DNA from: Mycolicibacterium rhodesiae
GTDB lineage: Bacteria; Actinomycetota; Actinomycetes; Mycobacteriales; Mycobacteriaceae
Direction of reading: 5' to 3'
DNA length: 64,000 nucleotides
Assembly: GCF_002086695.1 (NCBI RefSeq)
Contig: NZ_MVIH01000011.1
Span: 62,001 to 126,000, forward strand
A program made the translations under genes and the position numbers. Below are positions 52,503 to 61,277 of this stretch, piece by piece. The notes under the pieces are model-generated. The model searched no databases. It saw only the letters and a list, made by a program, of their open reading frames with translations, and was not told the origin of the DNA. Positions within the stretch are counted from its first letter, which is position 1. Each line of letters begins with the position of its first letter.

Positions 52503-54467
52503 TCAGCGCCGGAACGCGGCGATGATCTCCGCGACCCGCGGATCCGCCCGGAGCTCCTCGAGGGTTTCGGCCAGCGGTAGCCGCCAGTTCGGGTATTCAT
52601 CGATCGTGCCGGGCAGGTTGGGCTGCCGGACCTCACCGATCACGTCGTAGGGTGAAATCAGCTTCAGCCGGCTCGGCGTCTTCGCCAGGAAGCGGTGCAT
52701 CGCGACGATGATCGCCGTCTCGTCCGGCTCCGGCTCATCAAGCAGTCCTTCGGAGCGGAGTAGGGTCAGCCATTCGGCACGCTCCTTGTGCGCATTGGCT
52801 TCTTCGGCCGGGACGTCGTCGAGCAGGCCCAGCTCGGCGCGGGCGCGGACATGCTCGCCGCGGAGAAACCCTGCGGCGGTGGGCAGGTCGTGGGTGGACA
52901 GACTGGCCGCCGCCCGTTCGGGCCACGCCTTGGACTGGAGTAGCGGCTGGTCCGGGTCGGCCTCGTCGCGGGTGAACCACGAGACCGCCGAACCCAGCAT
53001 CCCGTTGCGGGCCAACGCCTCGGTGACCTCCGGCTCCACGGTGCCCAGGTCTTCACCGACGACGACCGCACCGGCCCGGTGTGCCTCCAGTGCGAGCACC
53101 GCGAGCATCACGTCGGCGTCGTAGTGCACGTAGGTGCCGCGGTCGGGGGTGTCGCCGGGTGGGATCCACCACAGCCGCCACAGACCGGCCACATGGTCGA
53201 TGCGTAAACCGTCCGCGTGAGACAGGATGGCGCGCAACATGTCCCGCAGCGCCGCGTATCCGGTCGCGGCCAGTCGGTCGGGGCGCCACGGTGGCAGTCC
53301 CCAGTCCTGGCCGCGAGGGGTGAAGTTGTCCGGCGGCGCGCCGACGCTCACCCCGCCGGCGAGTACGTCGGCGAGTGCCCACGCGTCCGCCCCGTCGGCG
53401 TCCACCCCGACGGGCAGGTCGTGCAGCACACCGAGCGCCATGCCCGCAGAACGCCCGGCCGTCCGTATCGCTCTCAACTGCTCGGCACACTGTTGCTGTA
53501 CCCAGGCGTGAAAGTCGACTCTGGAGGCCAACTCCCGACGGGCAGCCAGGGCGGCGGAGCCCTTCGCATCGCGCAGTTCCGCGGGCCAGCGGCTCCACCG
53601 TCCGCCATGGCGCTCGGCGAGCGCGCAGTAGGTCGCCCAGTCGGTCAGCCCGTCGGTGCCCGAGGACCCGTCGAGAGGAGTGGGTCGGCCTGCCGCGCGC
53701 CAGAGTGCTTCCAGCGCAGAACGTTTGGCGGCCCACACCAGGTCATGGTCGATTCGCTCGGTGCTTGCCGAGACGCGCAGCGCGTCCACCTCCGCACGGG
53801 TCCCGGGGTCTGCCCTCTGATACGCCTCGAGATTTTCGATGCGCAGCGCCAGCGGATTGGAGAACCGCCGGCTCGACGGCGTGTAGGGCGACGGTTGCAC
53901 CGGATGCGTCGGGCCGGGTGCGTGCAGCGGGTTGAGAAGTACCGCGCCCGCCCCGTGCTCTGCGACCGTCCACTCCAGGAATTCCCGCAGATCGCCGAAA
54001 TCGCCGATGCCCCAAGACCGCGCCGACCGTAGTGCGTACAGCTGCAGCATCCAGCCCCACGTGTCGGGCGTCTGCGGCACCTGCGCAGGTGCGGCCACCA
54101 ACGTCACCTGCTGGCCGTCGCGGGTGTGCAATTGGTACCAGCCCGGTGCCAGATCGGCGGGCAGCTCGTCGCTCACCTCGATGCGGCTGCCGTCCTCACC
54201 GACGAGCAGTTCGGCTCCGGGCACCGGATGCGGTGTGCCGGTCAGCCGGACGGCGATCGTCGGGGCCAGTCGCCCTGCCCGTCGGCGATCGGCGAGCGCG
54301 GCCAGTTCGGCGCGCCGGTCTGCCTCGGTGGCTGCCTCGACGTCGAGCAATCCGAGAACCCGGATCACCACATCGGCGTCGACCTCAACCGGCTCCCGTC
54401 GCTCGTTGCGATAGGAGGTTGCCACGCCATGCGCCGCGGCCAGCTGCCGCAAGTCATCTCCGAACAC
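52503..54467 (-). CDS. malQ: MalQ, 4-alpha-glucanotransferase (GH77)
   Basis: 654 residues from GTG 54467. GH77 landmarks: WGWMLQLYALRSARSWGIGDFGDL, LNPLHAPGPT, catalytic Asp in DGLRIDHVAGLWRLWWIP, acid/base Glu in VVGEDLGTVEP, and Asp in LSTHDLPTAAGF. It disproportionates maltodextrins in glycogen turnover. It is about 70 residues shorter than the M. tuberculosis enzyme as I recall it (Rv1781c, elsewhere in that genome). It converges on the VOC gene. dapD lies 40 nt upstream on the same strand. Confidence 0.93.
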   Translation of the reverse strand: MFGDDLRQLAAAHGVATSYRNERREPVEVDADVVIRVLGLLDVEAATEADRRAELAALADRRRAGRLAPTIAVRLTGTPHPVPGAELLVGEDGSRIEVSDELPADLAPGWYQLHTRDGQQVTLVAAPAQVPQTPDTWGWMLQLYALRSARSWGIGDFGDLREFLEWTVAEHGAGAVLLNPLHAPGPTHPVQPSPYTPSSRRFSNPLALRIENLEAYQRADPGTRAEVDALRVSASTERIDHDLVWAAKRSALEALWRAAGRPTPLDGSSGTDGLTDWATYCALAERHGGRWSRWPAELRDAKGSAALAARRELASRVDFHAWVQQQCAEQLRAIRTAGRSAGMALGVLHDLPVGVDADGADAWALADVLAGGVSVGAPPDNFTPRGQDWGLPPWRPDRLAATGYAALRDMLRAILSHADGLRIDHVAGLWRLWWIPPGDTPDRGTYVHYDADVMLAVLALEAHRAGAVVVGEDLGTVEPEVTEALARNGMLGSAVSWFTRDEADPDQPLLQSKAWPERAAASLSTHDLPTAAGFLRGEHVRARAELGLLDDVPAEEANAHKERAEWLTLLRSEGLLDEPEPDETAIIVAMHRFLAKTPSRLKLISPYDVIGEVRQPNLPGTIDEYPNWRLPLAETLEELRADPRVAEIIAAFRR

Positions 54468-54507
54468 GCTGCTCCTATACCCGAGCAGTCGTCTTTCACA
54501 CCCGGAG

Positions 54508-55452
54508 CTAGTTGGCGTGCAACGCCTCGTTCAGCGCGATGCCCTTGCCGTCGCGGCCGACCACCTCGACCGCTCCGGTCACTGAATTGCGCCGGAACAG
54601 AAGGTTGTTCGCGCCGGACAGCTCGCGGGCCTTGACCGTCGTCCCGTCCGGGGTGGCGACCTTGGTGCCCGCCGTCACATACAGACCGGCCTCGATGATG
54701 CAGTCGTCGCCCAGCGAGATACCCAGACCGGCGTTGGCGCCCAGCAGACAGCGCTTACCCACCGAGATGACCTGCGTGCCACCGCCGGACAGCGTGCCCA
54801 TGATCGACGCGCCGCCCCCGATGTCGGAGCCGTCGTCGACGACCACACCGGCCGAGATACGGCCTTCGACCATCGATGCGCCGAGGGTGCCCGCGTTGAA
54901 GTTCACGAAGCCCTCGTGCATCACGGTGGTGCCCGGCGCCAGGTGCGCACCGAGGCGCACCCGGTCGGCGTCGGCGATCCGCACTCCGCTCGGCAGCACG
55001 TAGTCGACCATCCGCGGGAACTTGTCCACGCCGTAGACCGCCACGTGACCGCGGCTGCGCAGCCGCAGCCGGACGTCTTCGAACCCGTCGACCTGGCACG
55101 GCCCGAAGTTGGTCCACACCACGTTGGTGAGCACTCCGAAGATGCCGTCGAGGTTGCATCCGTGCGGTTCGATCAGCCGGTGCGAGAGCAGGTGTAGCCG
55201 TAGGTAGGCGTCATAGGTGTCGAGCGGCTTGTCGCTCAGGTCCGCGATCACCGTGCGCACCACGATGGTCTCCACCCCGCGGGCCGGATCGGGGCCGGTC
55301 GCGACCGCGAGATCGTCGGGCACCTCGGCGACGGAGAGCCGGGTGCTGCCCGACGGGCTGTAGGCGCCCAGTTCAGGGTCCGGGAACCAGGTGTCGAGGA
55401 CGGTCCCGTCCTCGGTGATGGTGGCCAATCCAACGCCGGCAGCAGATGTCAC
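54508..55452 (-). CDS. dapD: DapD, tetrahydrodipicolinate N-succinyltransferase
   Basis: 314 residues from GTG 55452. The left-handed beta-helix shows hexapeptide repeats (GAHLAPGTTVMHEG, GASMVEGRISAG, GGGASIMGTLSGGG, GKRCLLGANAGLG). The C-terminal ARELSGANNLLFRRNS segment matches M. tuberculosis DapD (Rv1201c). It succinylates tetrahydrodipicolinate with succinyl-CoA on the way to diaminopimelate and lysine. It is divergent from dapE, the deacylating step of the same branch, across a 114-bp gap that holds a palindrome. Confidence 0.95.
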   Translation of the reverse strand: MTSAAGVGLATITEDGTVLDTWFPDPELGAYSPSGSTRLSVAEVPDDLAVATGPDPARGVETIVVRTVIADLSDKPLDTYDAYLRLHLLSHRLIEPHGCNLDGIFGVLTNVVWTNFGPCQVDGFEDVRLRLRSRGHVAVYGVDKFPRMVDYVLPSGVRIADADRVRLGAHLAPGTTVMHEGFVNFNAGTLGASMVEGRISAGVVVDDGSDIGGGASIMGTLSGGGTQVISVGKRCLLGANAGLGISLGDDCIIEAGLYVTAGTKVATPDGTTVKARELSGANNLLFRRNSVTGAVEVVGRDGKGIALNEALHAN

Positions 55453-55475
55453 GATGAATGAGGCTACTTCTGCGA

Positions 55476-55533
55476 CGAGCAGACACAAAGTCGCCCCGAC
55501 ACGCCGCAGATTCGGGGACTTTGTGTCTGCTCG
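55476..55533. repeat. Intergenic palindrome, copy 2 (GAGCAGACACAAA family)
   Basis: Arms 55476-55491 and 55518-55533 are a perfect 16-bp inverted repeat, continued by CCCCGA/TCGGGG (55494-55499, 55512-55517) after a 2-nt bulge. The outer 14 bases equal those of the copy at 973-1030, while the inner stem and loop differ. It lies between divergent dapD and dapE, 20 bp before the dapE -10 box, so it is not a terminator for either gene. Confidence 0.85.
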
Positions 55534-55552
55534 CGGGGGAAAGGTGACCCGC

Positions 55553-55558
55553 TAGCCT
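55553..55558 (+). promoter_or_regulatory. -10 box, leaderless promoter of dapE
   Basis: TAGCCT, then 8 nt, then GTG 55567 (a second GTG follows directly). Confidence 0.45.
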
Positions 55559-55566
55559 GGGGAGTT

Positions 55567-56631
55567 GTGGTGGATCTACAGGCTGACCCGATCGCGCTGA
55601 CGGCCGCGCTCGTCGACATCCCGAGTGTGTCGCGCGACGAGGCCCGCATCGCCGGCGAGGTCGAGTCCGCTCTGCGCGCGCAGACGTCCGGCTACGAGAT
55701 CATCCGCAACGGCGACGCCGTGCTGGCCCGCACGAACTTCGGCCTGCCGTCTCGGGTGGTGCTGGCCGGTCACCTCGACACCGTTCCGATCGCCGACAAT
55801 GTGCCGTCGCGGTTCGACGCCGACCACCTGTACGGGTGCGGCACCTCGGACATGAAGTCCGGTGATGCGGTGTTCCTCCATCTGGCCGCCACCATCGCCG
55901 AGCCGGTTCACGACATCACCCTGATCTTCTACGACTGCGAAGAGATTGAGGCCTCGGCCAACGGGTTGAACCGGATCCAGCGCGAGCTTCCGGACTGGCT
56001 CGAGGCCGACGTCGCGATCTTGGGCGAACCCTCCGGCGGCTACATCGAGGCCGGCTGCCAGGGCACCCTGCGGGTGGTGATCTCGGCGACCGGAACGCGG
56101 GCGCACTCGGCGCGATCATGGTTGGGCGACAACGCGATTCACAAACTTGGACCGGTCCTCGACCGGCTTTCGGCCTACGACGCCCGGATGGTCGACATCG
56201 ACGGCTGCACCTACCGCGAAGGCCTGTCGGCGGTGAAGATCGAGGGCGGCGTGGCGGGCAACGTCATTCCCGACGCCGCCGAGCTGACGGTGAACTTCCG
56301 GTTCGCGCCGGACCGTTCGCCGGAGAACGCACTGGCCCACGTGCGGGAGGTGTTCGACGGCCTCGACGTGCACCTGGAACAGACCGATGTCGCCGCAGGC
56401 GCGCTCCCCGGGCTGAGTCACCCGGCAGCGGCGGCGCTGGTGGCGGCTGCCGACGGGATGGTGCGTGCCAAGTTCGGCTGGACCGACGTCGCCCGGTTCG
56501 CGGCGCTGGGTATCCCGGCCGTGAACTACGGACCCGGCGACCCGAACCTGGCGCACAAGCGCGACGAACGGGTGGCGCTGGCCCAGATCACCGCCGTCAC
56601 CGAGACGTTGCGGCGCTACCTCACCGGGTGA
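55567..56631 (+). CDS. dapE: DapE, succinyl-diaminopimelate desuccinylase
   Basis: 354 residues, M20 metallopeptidase family. Zinc and active-site motifs: AGHLDTVPIADN (His and catalytic Asp), CGTSDMKSGDAVFL (bridging Asp), DCEEIEASANG (general-base and ligand Glu), and HKRDERVAL with the last His. It releases succinate from N-succinyl-LL-diaminopimelate. The sequence fits the actinobacterial DapE group (Rv1202). The 3' end overlaps the convergent ATPase gene by 11 bp. Confidence 0.93.
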   Translation: MVDLQADPIALTAALVDIPSVSRDEARIAGEVESALRAQTSGYEIIRNGDAVLARTNFGLPSRVVLAGHLDTVPIADNVPSRFDADHLYGCGTSDMKSGDAVFLHLAATIAEPVHDITLIFYDCEEIEASANGLNRIQRELPDWLEADVAILGEPSGGYIEAGCQGTLRVVISATGTRAHSARSWLGDNAIHKLGPVLDRLSAYDARMVDIDGCTYREGLSAVKIEGGVAGNVIPDAAELTVNFRFAPDRSPENALAHVREVFDGLDVHLEQTDVAAGALPGLSHPAAAALVAAADGMVRAKFGWTDVARFAALGIPAVNYGPGDPNLAHKRDERVALAQITAVTETLRRYLTG

Positions 56632-58690
56632 ACGCGCAGTCCACGGTCTCGCCCAGCTTCGAGATCGCACCGGCGGCCTGCGCATCACCGAGGCGGGCGG
56701 CCTCGTTCCAGGCCCACACCGCGACCCCCAGCTGACCGCTGCGTTCGGCGCCGCGGGCGGCTTCGCGTGCCGCGTCGATCGCGGCGTGGGTGCCGTCGCC
56801 GACGGTGGCCAGCCGCCACGCCCGCGCCACCCCCAGCTCGGGGGCGAACAGCGCGGACTTGGTGCCGTGCCGGGAGTCGGCCCGGCTCAGCGCTTTCGCC
56901 GAATCGGTGATCTCACCCTGCTGGGCCAGCGCGGTCGTCAGATACATCAGCGACAGCGGGCCCCACGAGTAGCCGGTGCGCTCCAGCGTCGCCGCGGCGG
57001 GGCGGAGCAGTCGCGTCGCACCCGCCGGATCACCTTGGGCCAGAAGCACCTGCGCCAGCAACACCTCCCCGATCGCGCGGCCCGGCTGGGCCAGCTCCGC
57101 GAAGTCGGTGAACTCAGCCGCCACCTCCAGCGCGGCGTCGGGCTGCCCGGTCATCAACAGCGTCGTGGTCTGCGCCAGGCCGACGGTGAAGCGCAGCAGG
57201 CCGGGATGCTCGGCGTCCAGCGCCCGTTTCACCAGGGTTTCCACCTGATCGAAGCGACCCATCCGCGCCGAGCACAACGCCGCGGCGCTGGCCGCCCACG
57301 CCACCGCCATGTCCTCGGCCTCTGGGGCCGCCAGCACGCCTGCCGCGATCTCCAGCGCGCGCGCCACATTGCCTGCGTTCATCGCGAACGTCGCCGACAG
57401 TGCGTCCAGGGTCAGCCTGGCCGTCGTCGTGCTGATCCGCTTGCGGGTGTTCTGCAGGAACGCGGTGGCGCGCTCGGGCTCGGACAGCATCCAGAATTGG
57501 TTGGCCGCCCGTGGCAATGCCCATGCCATCACCTCGTCCTCCGACAATGCGGCGGCGTCGACCTCGCCCAAAGCCGAATCCGCTTCCCGGCCGCGCCCCT
57601 GCCACGCCAGCGCGTAGCTGAGCGCGAGCCGCGCGTCGAAGCGCTCGCAACGCGCCAAGGCCGCCCCGGCGAGACGTTCGCTCAGGGTCAGGTCGCCGAG
57701 CCGCAGTGCCTGCTGTGCCGCGGCGACCACGTCGTCGACCGGTTCGGGGGAGTCGCTGTCCAGCGCGAGCACCGCGCGGCCGAGGCGGTCACCGAGGTGG
57801 CGGTGGGGCTGGGCCGCGAGTTGGGCCAGGATCTCGGTCCGCAGCCGCCTGGTGTCGGCCGGATCGGCGTCGGCGGCCATCCGCTCGATGTACAGCGGGT
57901 GACCGGCATACACAGCCTCACCGAATAGTTCTGCAGCACCGGCTGTTTCGGCCTCGGCGACGGCATCCTCACCGGTGAGTGCGGCCAGGTCGTCGCGTGA
58001 CAGTGGCTCATGCACGGCCAGGTAACTCAGCACAGTGCGGGCCCCGGCCGGCAGCTCGGCCAGATACGCATCGACCAGGCCGGCCAGTGACGTTGCCGCC
58101 GAACGGGTCTGCAGGTGTAACCGCAGTTCCAGCGGATTGCCGCCGGTACGCCGGTACTCGTCGTCCAGCGGTTGCCCCAATTGCGCCAGCACGGCCTGGG
58201 TTTCGTCCTGGTCGAGGGGGCCGACGTCGAACGTGGCCAGCAAGCCGTCCTCCCACATGGCGGTCACCGCAGACGGGAACGTCGCCCCGGCACGGGCCGT
58301 GACGATCAGCCGTCCCGAACCGCATCTCGCCAACTGGTAGACCAGACTGGCCGACAGTGGGTCGAGCAGCTGAGCGTCGTCGACGATGATCAGCGTGCTA
58401 TCTGCTTGAGCGAGTAGAGATTCGAGCGCCGCGTGGATCAGCGCGGCCGGCTTGCCCACCTCATGGACCTCGACCAGCGGGCCGAATGCCCCGAACGGCA
58501 CGGCGGCCTGGGTGGCGGTGGCTTTAACCCGGACCGGCGTGGCTTCCCCGAGTCGCTCGGCGATCGTCGCGGCCAGGGTCGTCTTGCCGACCCCGTCAAC
58601 GCCCACCAAGGCCAGGCCGCGATGATCGCCGAGCAGCTCGATCGCGCGGTCGCAGGACTGGCGCGGCACGAGCGGCCACCGATTGGGCAT
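56621..58690 (-). CDS. P-loop ATPase with TPR-like repeats (Rv1204c-like)
   Basis: 689 residues from ATG 58690. Walker A is GVDGVGKTT (about 30-38) and Walker B is TLIIVDDAQLLD; a winged-helix-like segment (VLSYLAVHEPLSRDDLAALTG) follows, then a long helical region with TPR-like pairs (ALARCERFDARLALSYAL). This resembles LuxR-type STAND ATPases but has no C-terminal LuxR helix-turn-helix. Position between dapE and the LOG gene matches Rv1204c. Role unknown; possibly a signalling ATPase. It converges on dapE with an 11-bp overlap. Confidence 0.78.
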   Translation of the reverse strand: MPNRWPLVPRQSCDRAIELLGDHRGLALVGVDGVGKTTLAATIAERLGEATPVRVKATATQAAVPFGAFGPLVEVHEVGKPAALIHAALESLLAQADSTLIIVDDAQLLDPLSASLVYQLARCGSGRLIVTARAGATFPSAVTAMWEDGLLATFDVGPLDQDETQAVLAQLGQPLDDEYRRTGGNPLELRLHLQTRSAATSLAGLVDAYLAELPAGARTVLSYLAVHEPLSRDDLAALTGEDAVAEAETAGAAELFGEAVYAGHPLYIERMAADADPADTRRLRTEILAQLAAQPHRHLGDRLGRAVLALDSDSPEPVDDVVAAAQQALRLGDLTLSERLAGAALARCERFDARLALSYALAWQGRGREADSALGEVDAAALSEDEVMAWALPRAANQFWMLSEPERATAFLQNTRKRISTTTARLTLDALSATFAMNAGNVARALEIAAGVLAAPEAEDMAVAWAASAAALCSARMGRFDQVETLVKRALDAEHPGLLRFTVGLAQTTTLLMTGQPDAALEVAAEFTDFAELAQPGRAIGEVLLAQVLLAQGDPAGATRLLRPAAATLERTGYSWGPLSLMYLTTALAQQGEITDSAKALSRADSRHGTKSALFAPELGVARAWRLATVGDGTHAAIDAAREAARGAERSGQLGVAVWAWNEAARLGDAQAAGAISKLGETVDCAFTR

Positions 58691-58749
58691 AGCCGGACTG
58701 TATTTGCCTCCACCGCACCGGCACGGCAATAGCCGCAAATCCGCTGCGT

Positions 58750-58755
58750 TAGGTT
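58750..58755 (+). promoter_or_regulatory. -10 box, leaderless promoter of the LOG gene
   Basis: TAGGTT, then 7 nt, then GTG 58763. Confidence 0.5.
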
Positions 58756-58762
58756 TGCCGGT

Positions 58763-59326
58763 GTGGAACCCGAGAACCGCGACGGCGAGTGGGCGGTCTG
58801 CGTGTACTGCGCGTCCGGCCCGCGTCACCCCGACCTGCTCGACCTCGCCCGACAGGTGGGGGAGGCGATTGCCGACCGCGGCTGGACGCTGGTGTCCGGC
58901 GGCGGCAACGTCTCGGCGATGGGTGCGGTGGCCGAGGGTGCCCGGTCCCATGGCGGGCGCACCGTGGGGGTGATTCCCAAGGCGCTGGTGCATCGGGAGT
59001 TGGCCGACGTCGAGGCCGACGAGCTGATCGTGACCGACACCATGCGTCAGCGCAAACAAGTCATGGAAGACCGCAGCGACGCCTTCCTGGCCCTACCCGG
59101 CGGGATCGGCACGCTCGAGGAACTTTTCGAAACGTGGACCGCGGGGTACCTGGGTATGCATGAAAAGCCGGTGGTGCTCCTCGATCCCACCGGCCACTAT
59201 GACGGTCTGCGGACCTGGCTGGGCTCGCTCGTCGAGCCCGGCTTCGTCGCGCAGGCAGCCCTGGACCGGTTGGTGGTGGCCGACGCCGTCGAGGTCGCCC
59301 TCGACGTCTGCGCACCGCGGTTGTGA
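58763..59326 (+). CDS. LOG-family nucleotide 5'-monophosphate phosphoribohydrolase (Rv1205-like)
   Basis: 187 residues. VYCASGPRH, VSGGGNVSAMGAVAEGA, the catalytic RQRKQVMEDRSDAFLALPGG stretch (MxxRK-type) and PGGIGTLEELFE are the LOG signature. It releases the base from cytokinin-type nucleotides; M. tuberculosis Rv1205 makes cytokinins, whose breakdown aldehydes affect stress tolerance. Gene order LOG-fadD6-folP2-gpgS is kept. Confidence 0.92.
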   Translation: MEPENRDGEWAVCVYCASGPRHPDLLDLARQVGEAIADRGWTLVSGGGNVSAMGAVAEGARSHGGRTVGVIPKALVHRELADVEADELIVTDTMRQRKQVMEDRSDAFLALPGGIGTLEELFETWTAGYLGMHEKPVVLLDPTGHYDGLRTWLGSLVEPGFVAQAALDRLVVADAVEVALDVCAPRL

Positions 59327-59376
59327 CCAGGGTTACGCTGACCCGCGGGACGGGCGAGATACGGGAGGTGGCACGA

Positions 59377-61188
59377 ATGGCCAATAGCGACTCCGGTGAT
59401 TCCGGCGCGGACAAGTCGGGTGCGAAACACTCGGTAGGGCTACTCGACCTGGCCACCCGGTTGCCTGCGGTGGTGATGGACGCGCCGGTGATCGTGCGCG
59501 GTGCACTGACCGGTCTGCTGGCTCTGCCGACCACGAAGACCTCCATCGGCAAGGTGTTCCAGGACCGCGCCGCCAAGTACGCCGACAAGGTCTTCATCCG
59601 GATGGGTGACGACAAGATCACCTACCGCGAAGCCAACGAGACCGCGAACCGGTTGGCGGCGGTGTTGGCCGACAAGGGAGTTGGCCGCGGCGACGTGGTC
59701 GGCATCATGCTGCGCAACTCACCCAATGCCGTCCTGATGATGCTCGCCGCGGTCAAGTGTGGCGCGGTGGCCGGCATGCTGAACTATCACCAGCGCGGAG
59801 ATGTGTTGTCGCACAGCATCGGTCTGCTGGATGCGAAAGTCGTCATCGCCGAGTCCGACCTGATCGATGCGATCACCGAAAGTGGCGCCGAGGTTGCCGA
59901 CCTGGTGACGATCGAGGATTTCGAAGAGCAGGCCAAGGGCAAGCCGACCGACAACCCGGCGTCGGCGTCGCAGGTCCAGGCCAAGGACACCGCGTTCTAT
60001 ATCTTCACGTCGGGGACCACCGGGCACCCCAAGGCCAGTGTCATGACCCACCACCGGTGGCTGCGCGCGCTGGCCGCGTTCGGCGGATTGGGGTTGCGGC
60101 TCAACAGCAATGACACCCTGTACTGCCCGCTGCCGCTCTACCACAACAACGCCCTCACGGTCGCGGTGTCGTCGGTGATCAACGCGGGCGGCACTCTGGC
60201 ACTGGGTAAGTCGTTCTCGGCATCGCGGTTCTGGGACGACGTGATCCAGATGGAAGCCACCGCGTTCATCTATATCGGTGAGGTGTGCCGCTATCTGCTG
60301 AACCAGCCTGCCAAGGACACCGACCGCGCCCACAAGATCCGCGTCATCGCAGGCAACGGCTTGCGCCCGGAGATCTGGGATGAGTTCACCCGCCGGTTCA
60401 ACATCGGCCGGGTTGCCGAGTTCTACGCCGCCAGCGAGGGCAACACCGCGTTCATCAACATCTTCAACATCCCCAAGACCACCGGCATCAGCCCGATGCC
60501 ACTGGCCTACGTCGAGTACGACGCGGAAACCGGCGAGCCGGCTCGCGACGAGAACGGCCGGGTTCGGAAGGTGGCGCCCGGTCAGCCCGGCCTGCTGATC
60601 AGCCCGGTCAACAAGCTCTCACCGTTCGACGGCTACACCGACAAGGAAGCCAGCGAGAAGAAGCTGGTGCGCAACGCGTTCAAAGAGGGCGACGTCTGGT
60701 TCAACACCGGCGACGTGATGAACCCGCAGGGCATGCGCCACGCGGCGTTCGCCGACCGGCTCGGCGACACCTTCCGGTGGAAGGGCGAGAACGTCGCCAC
60801 CACCCAGGTCGAGGCCGCGCTGGGCCAGGACAAGAACGTCGAGGAGTCGACGGTGTTCGGCGTCGAGGTGCCCGACACCGGCGGCCGCGCCGGGATGGCG
60901 GCGGTCAAGCTGCGTGACGGGGCGGAATTCGACGGCAAGGCGCTGGCCGACACCGTCTACGGCAACCTGCCGGGCTACGCCGTCCCGCTGTTCATCCGGA
61001 TCGTCGAATCACTCGAGACCACGTCGACGTTCAAGAGCCGCAAAGTGGACCTGCGTAAGCAGGGCTACGGGGCCGACGGCGAGAAGATCGAGGACCCGCT
61101 GTACGTGCTGAAGGGCCGCGACGAGGGCTACGTGCCGTTCTACGACGAGTACCCCGAGGAAGTGGCGGCCGGCTCCCGGCCGAAGTAG
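59377..61188 (+). CDS. fadD6: FadD6, long-chain acyl-CoA synthetase (FATP type)
   Basis: 603 residues from ATG 59377, with GGAGG at 59363-59367. AMP-binding motifs: FTSGTTGHPKASVMTHH, YCPLPLYHNNALTVAVSS, EFYAASEGNTAF, FNTGDVMNPQG and FRWKGENVATTQVE, the VLACS/FATP form. It activates and may help import long-chain fatty acids. It matches Rv1206. The 51-nt gap after the LOG gene lacks a clear promoter, and a longer frame to 59323 overlaps LOG. Confidence 0.93.
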   Translation: MANSDSGDSGADKSGAKHSVGLLDLATRLPAVVMDAPVIVRGALTGLLALPTTKTSIGKVFQDRAAKYADKVFIRMGDDKITYREANETANRLAAVLADKGVGRGDVVGIMLRNSPNAVLMMLAAVKCGAVAGMLNYHQRGDVLSHSIGLLDAKVVIAESDLIDAITESGAEVADLVTIEDFEEQAKGKPTDNPASASQVQAKDTAFYIFTSGTTGHPKASVMTHHRWLRALAAFGGLGLRLNSNDTLYCPLPLYHNNALTVAVSSVINAGGTLALGKSFSASRFWDDVIQMEATAFIYIGEVCRYLLNQPAKDTDRAHKIRVIAGNGLRPEIWDEFTRRFNIGRVAEFYAASEGNTAFINIFNIPKTTGISPMPLAYVEYDAETGEPARDENGRVRKVAPGQPGLLISPVNKLSPFDGYTDKEASEKKLVRNAFKEGDVWFNTGDVMNPQGMRHAAFADRLGDTFRWKGENVATTQVEAALGQDKNVEESTVFGVEVPDTGGRAGMAAVKLRDGAEFDGKALADTVYGNLPGYAVPLFIRIVESLETTSTFKSRKVDLRKQGYGADGEKIEDPLYVLKGRDEGYVPFYDEYPEEVAAGSRPK

Positions 61189-61222
61189 TTCGGTCGCCCA
61201 ATCCGACGGTTCGCTGAGGAAG

Positions 61223-61258
61223 TGCGAGTGGGCGCCTGCATTTCGTCGATTTCGGCGC
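61223..61258 (+). repeat. Short intergenic repeat, copy 1 (TGCGAGTG family)
   Basis: TGCGAGTG-N7-GCA-N3-CGTCGAT-N-TCGGCGC occurs here and at 63123-63158 with identical spacing; 25 fixed positions match over 36. It lies in the 89-bp gap between fadD6 and folP2, about 20 bp before the folP2 start, and may overlap its promoter region. Confidence 0.65.
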
Positions 61259-61277
61259 CACCAGGCACCATGGTGGA

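Noticed and set aside
973..55533. The two GAGCAGACACAAA palindromes as phage or transposon attachment ends
   Set aside because: There are no integrase or transposase genes between or beside them, no target duplications, and the 54 kb between them is core chromosome.
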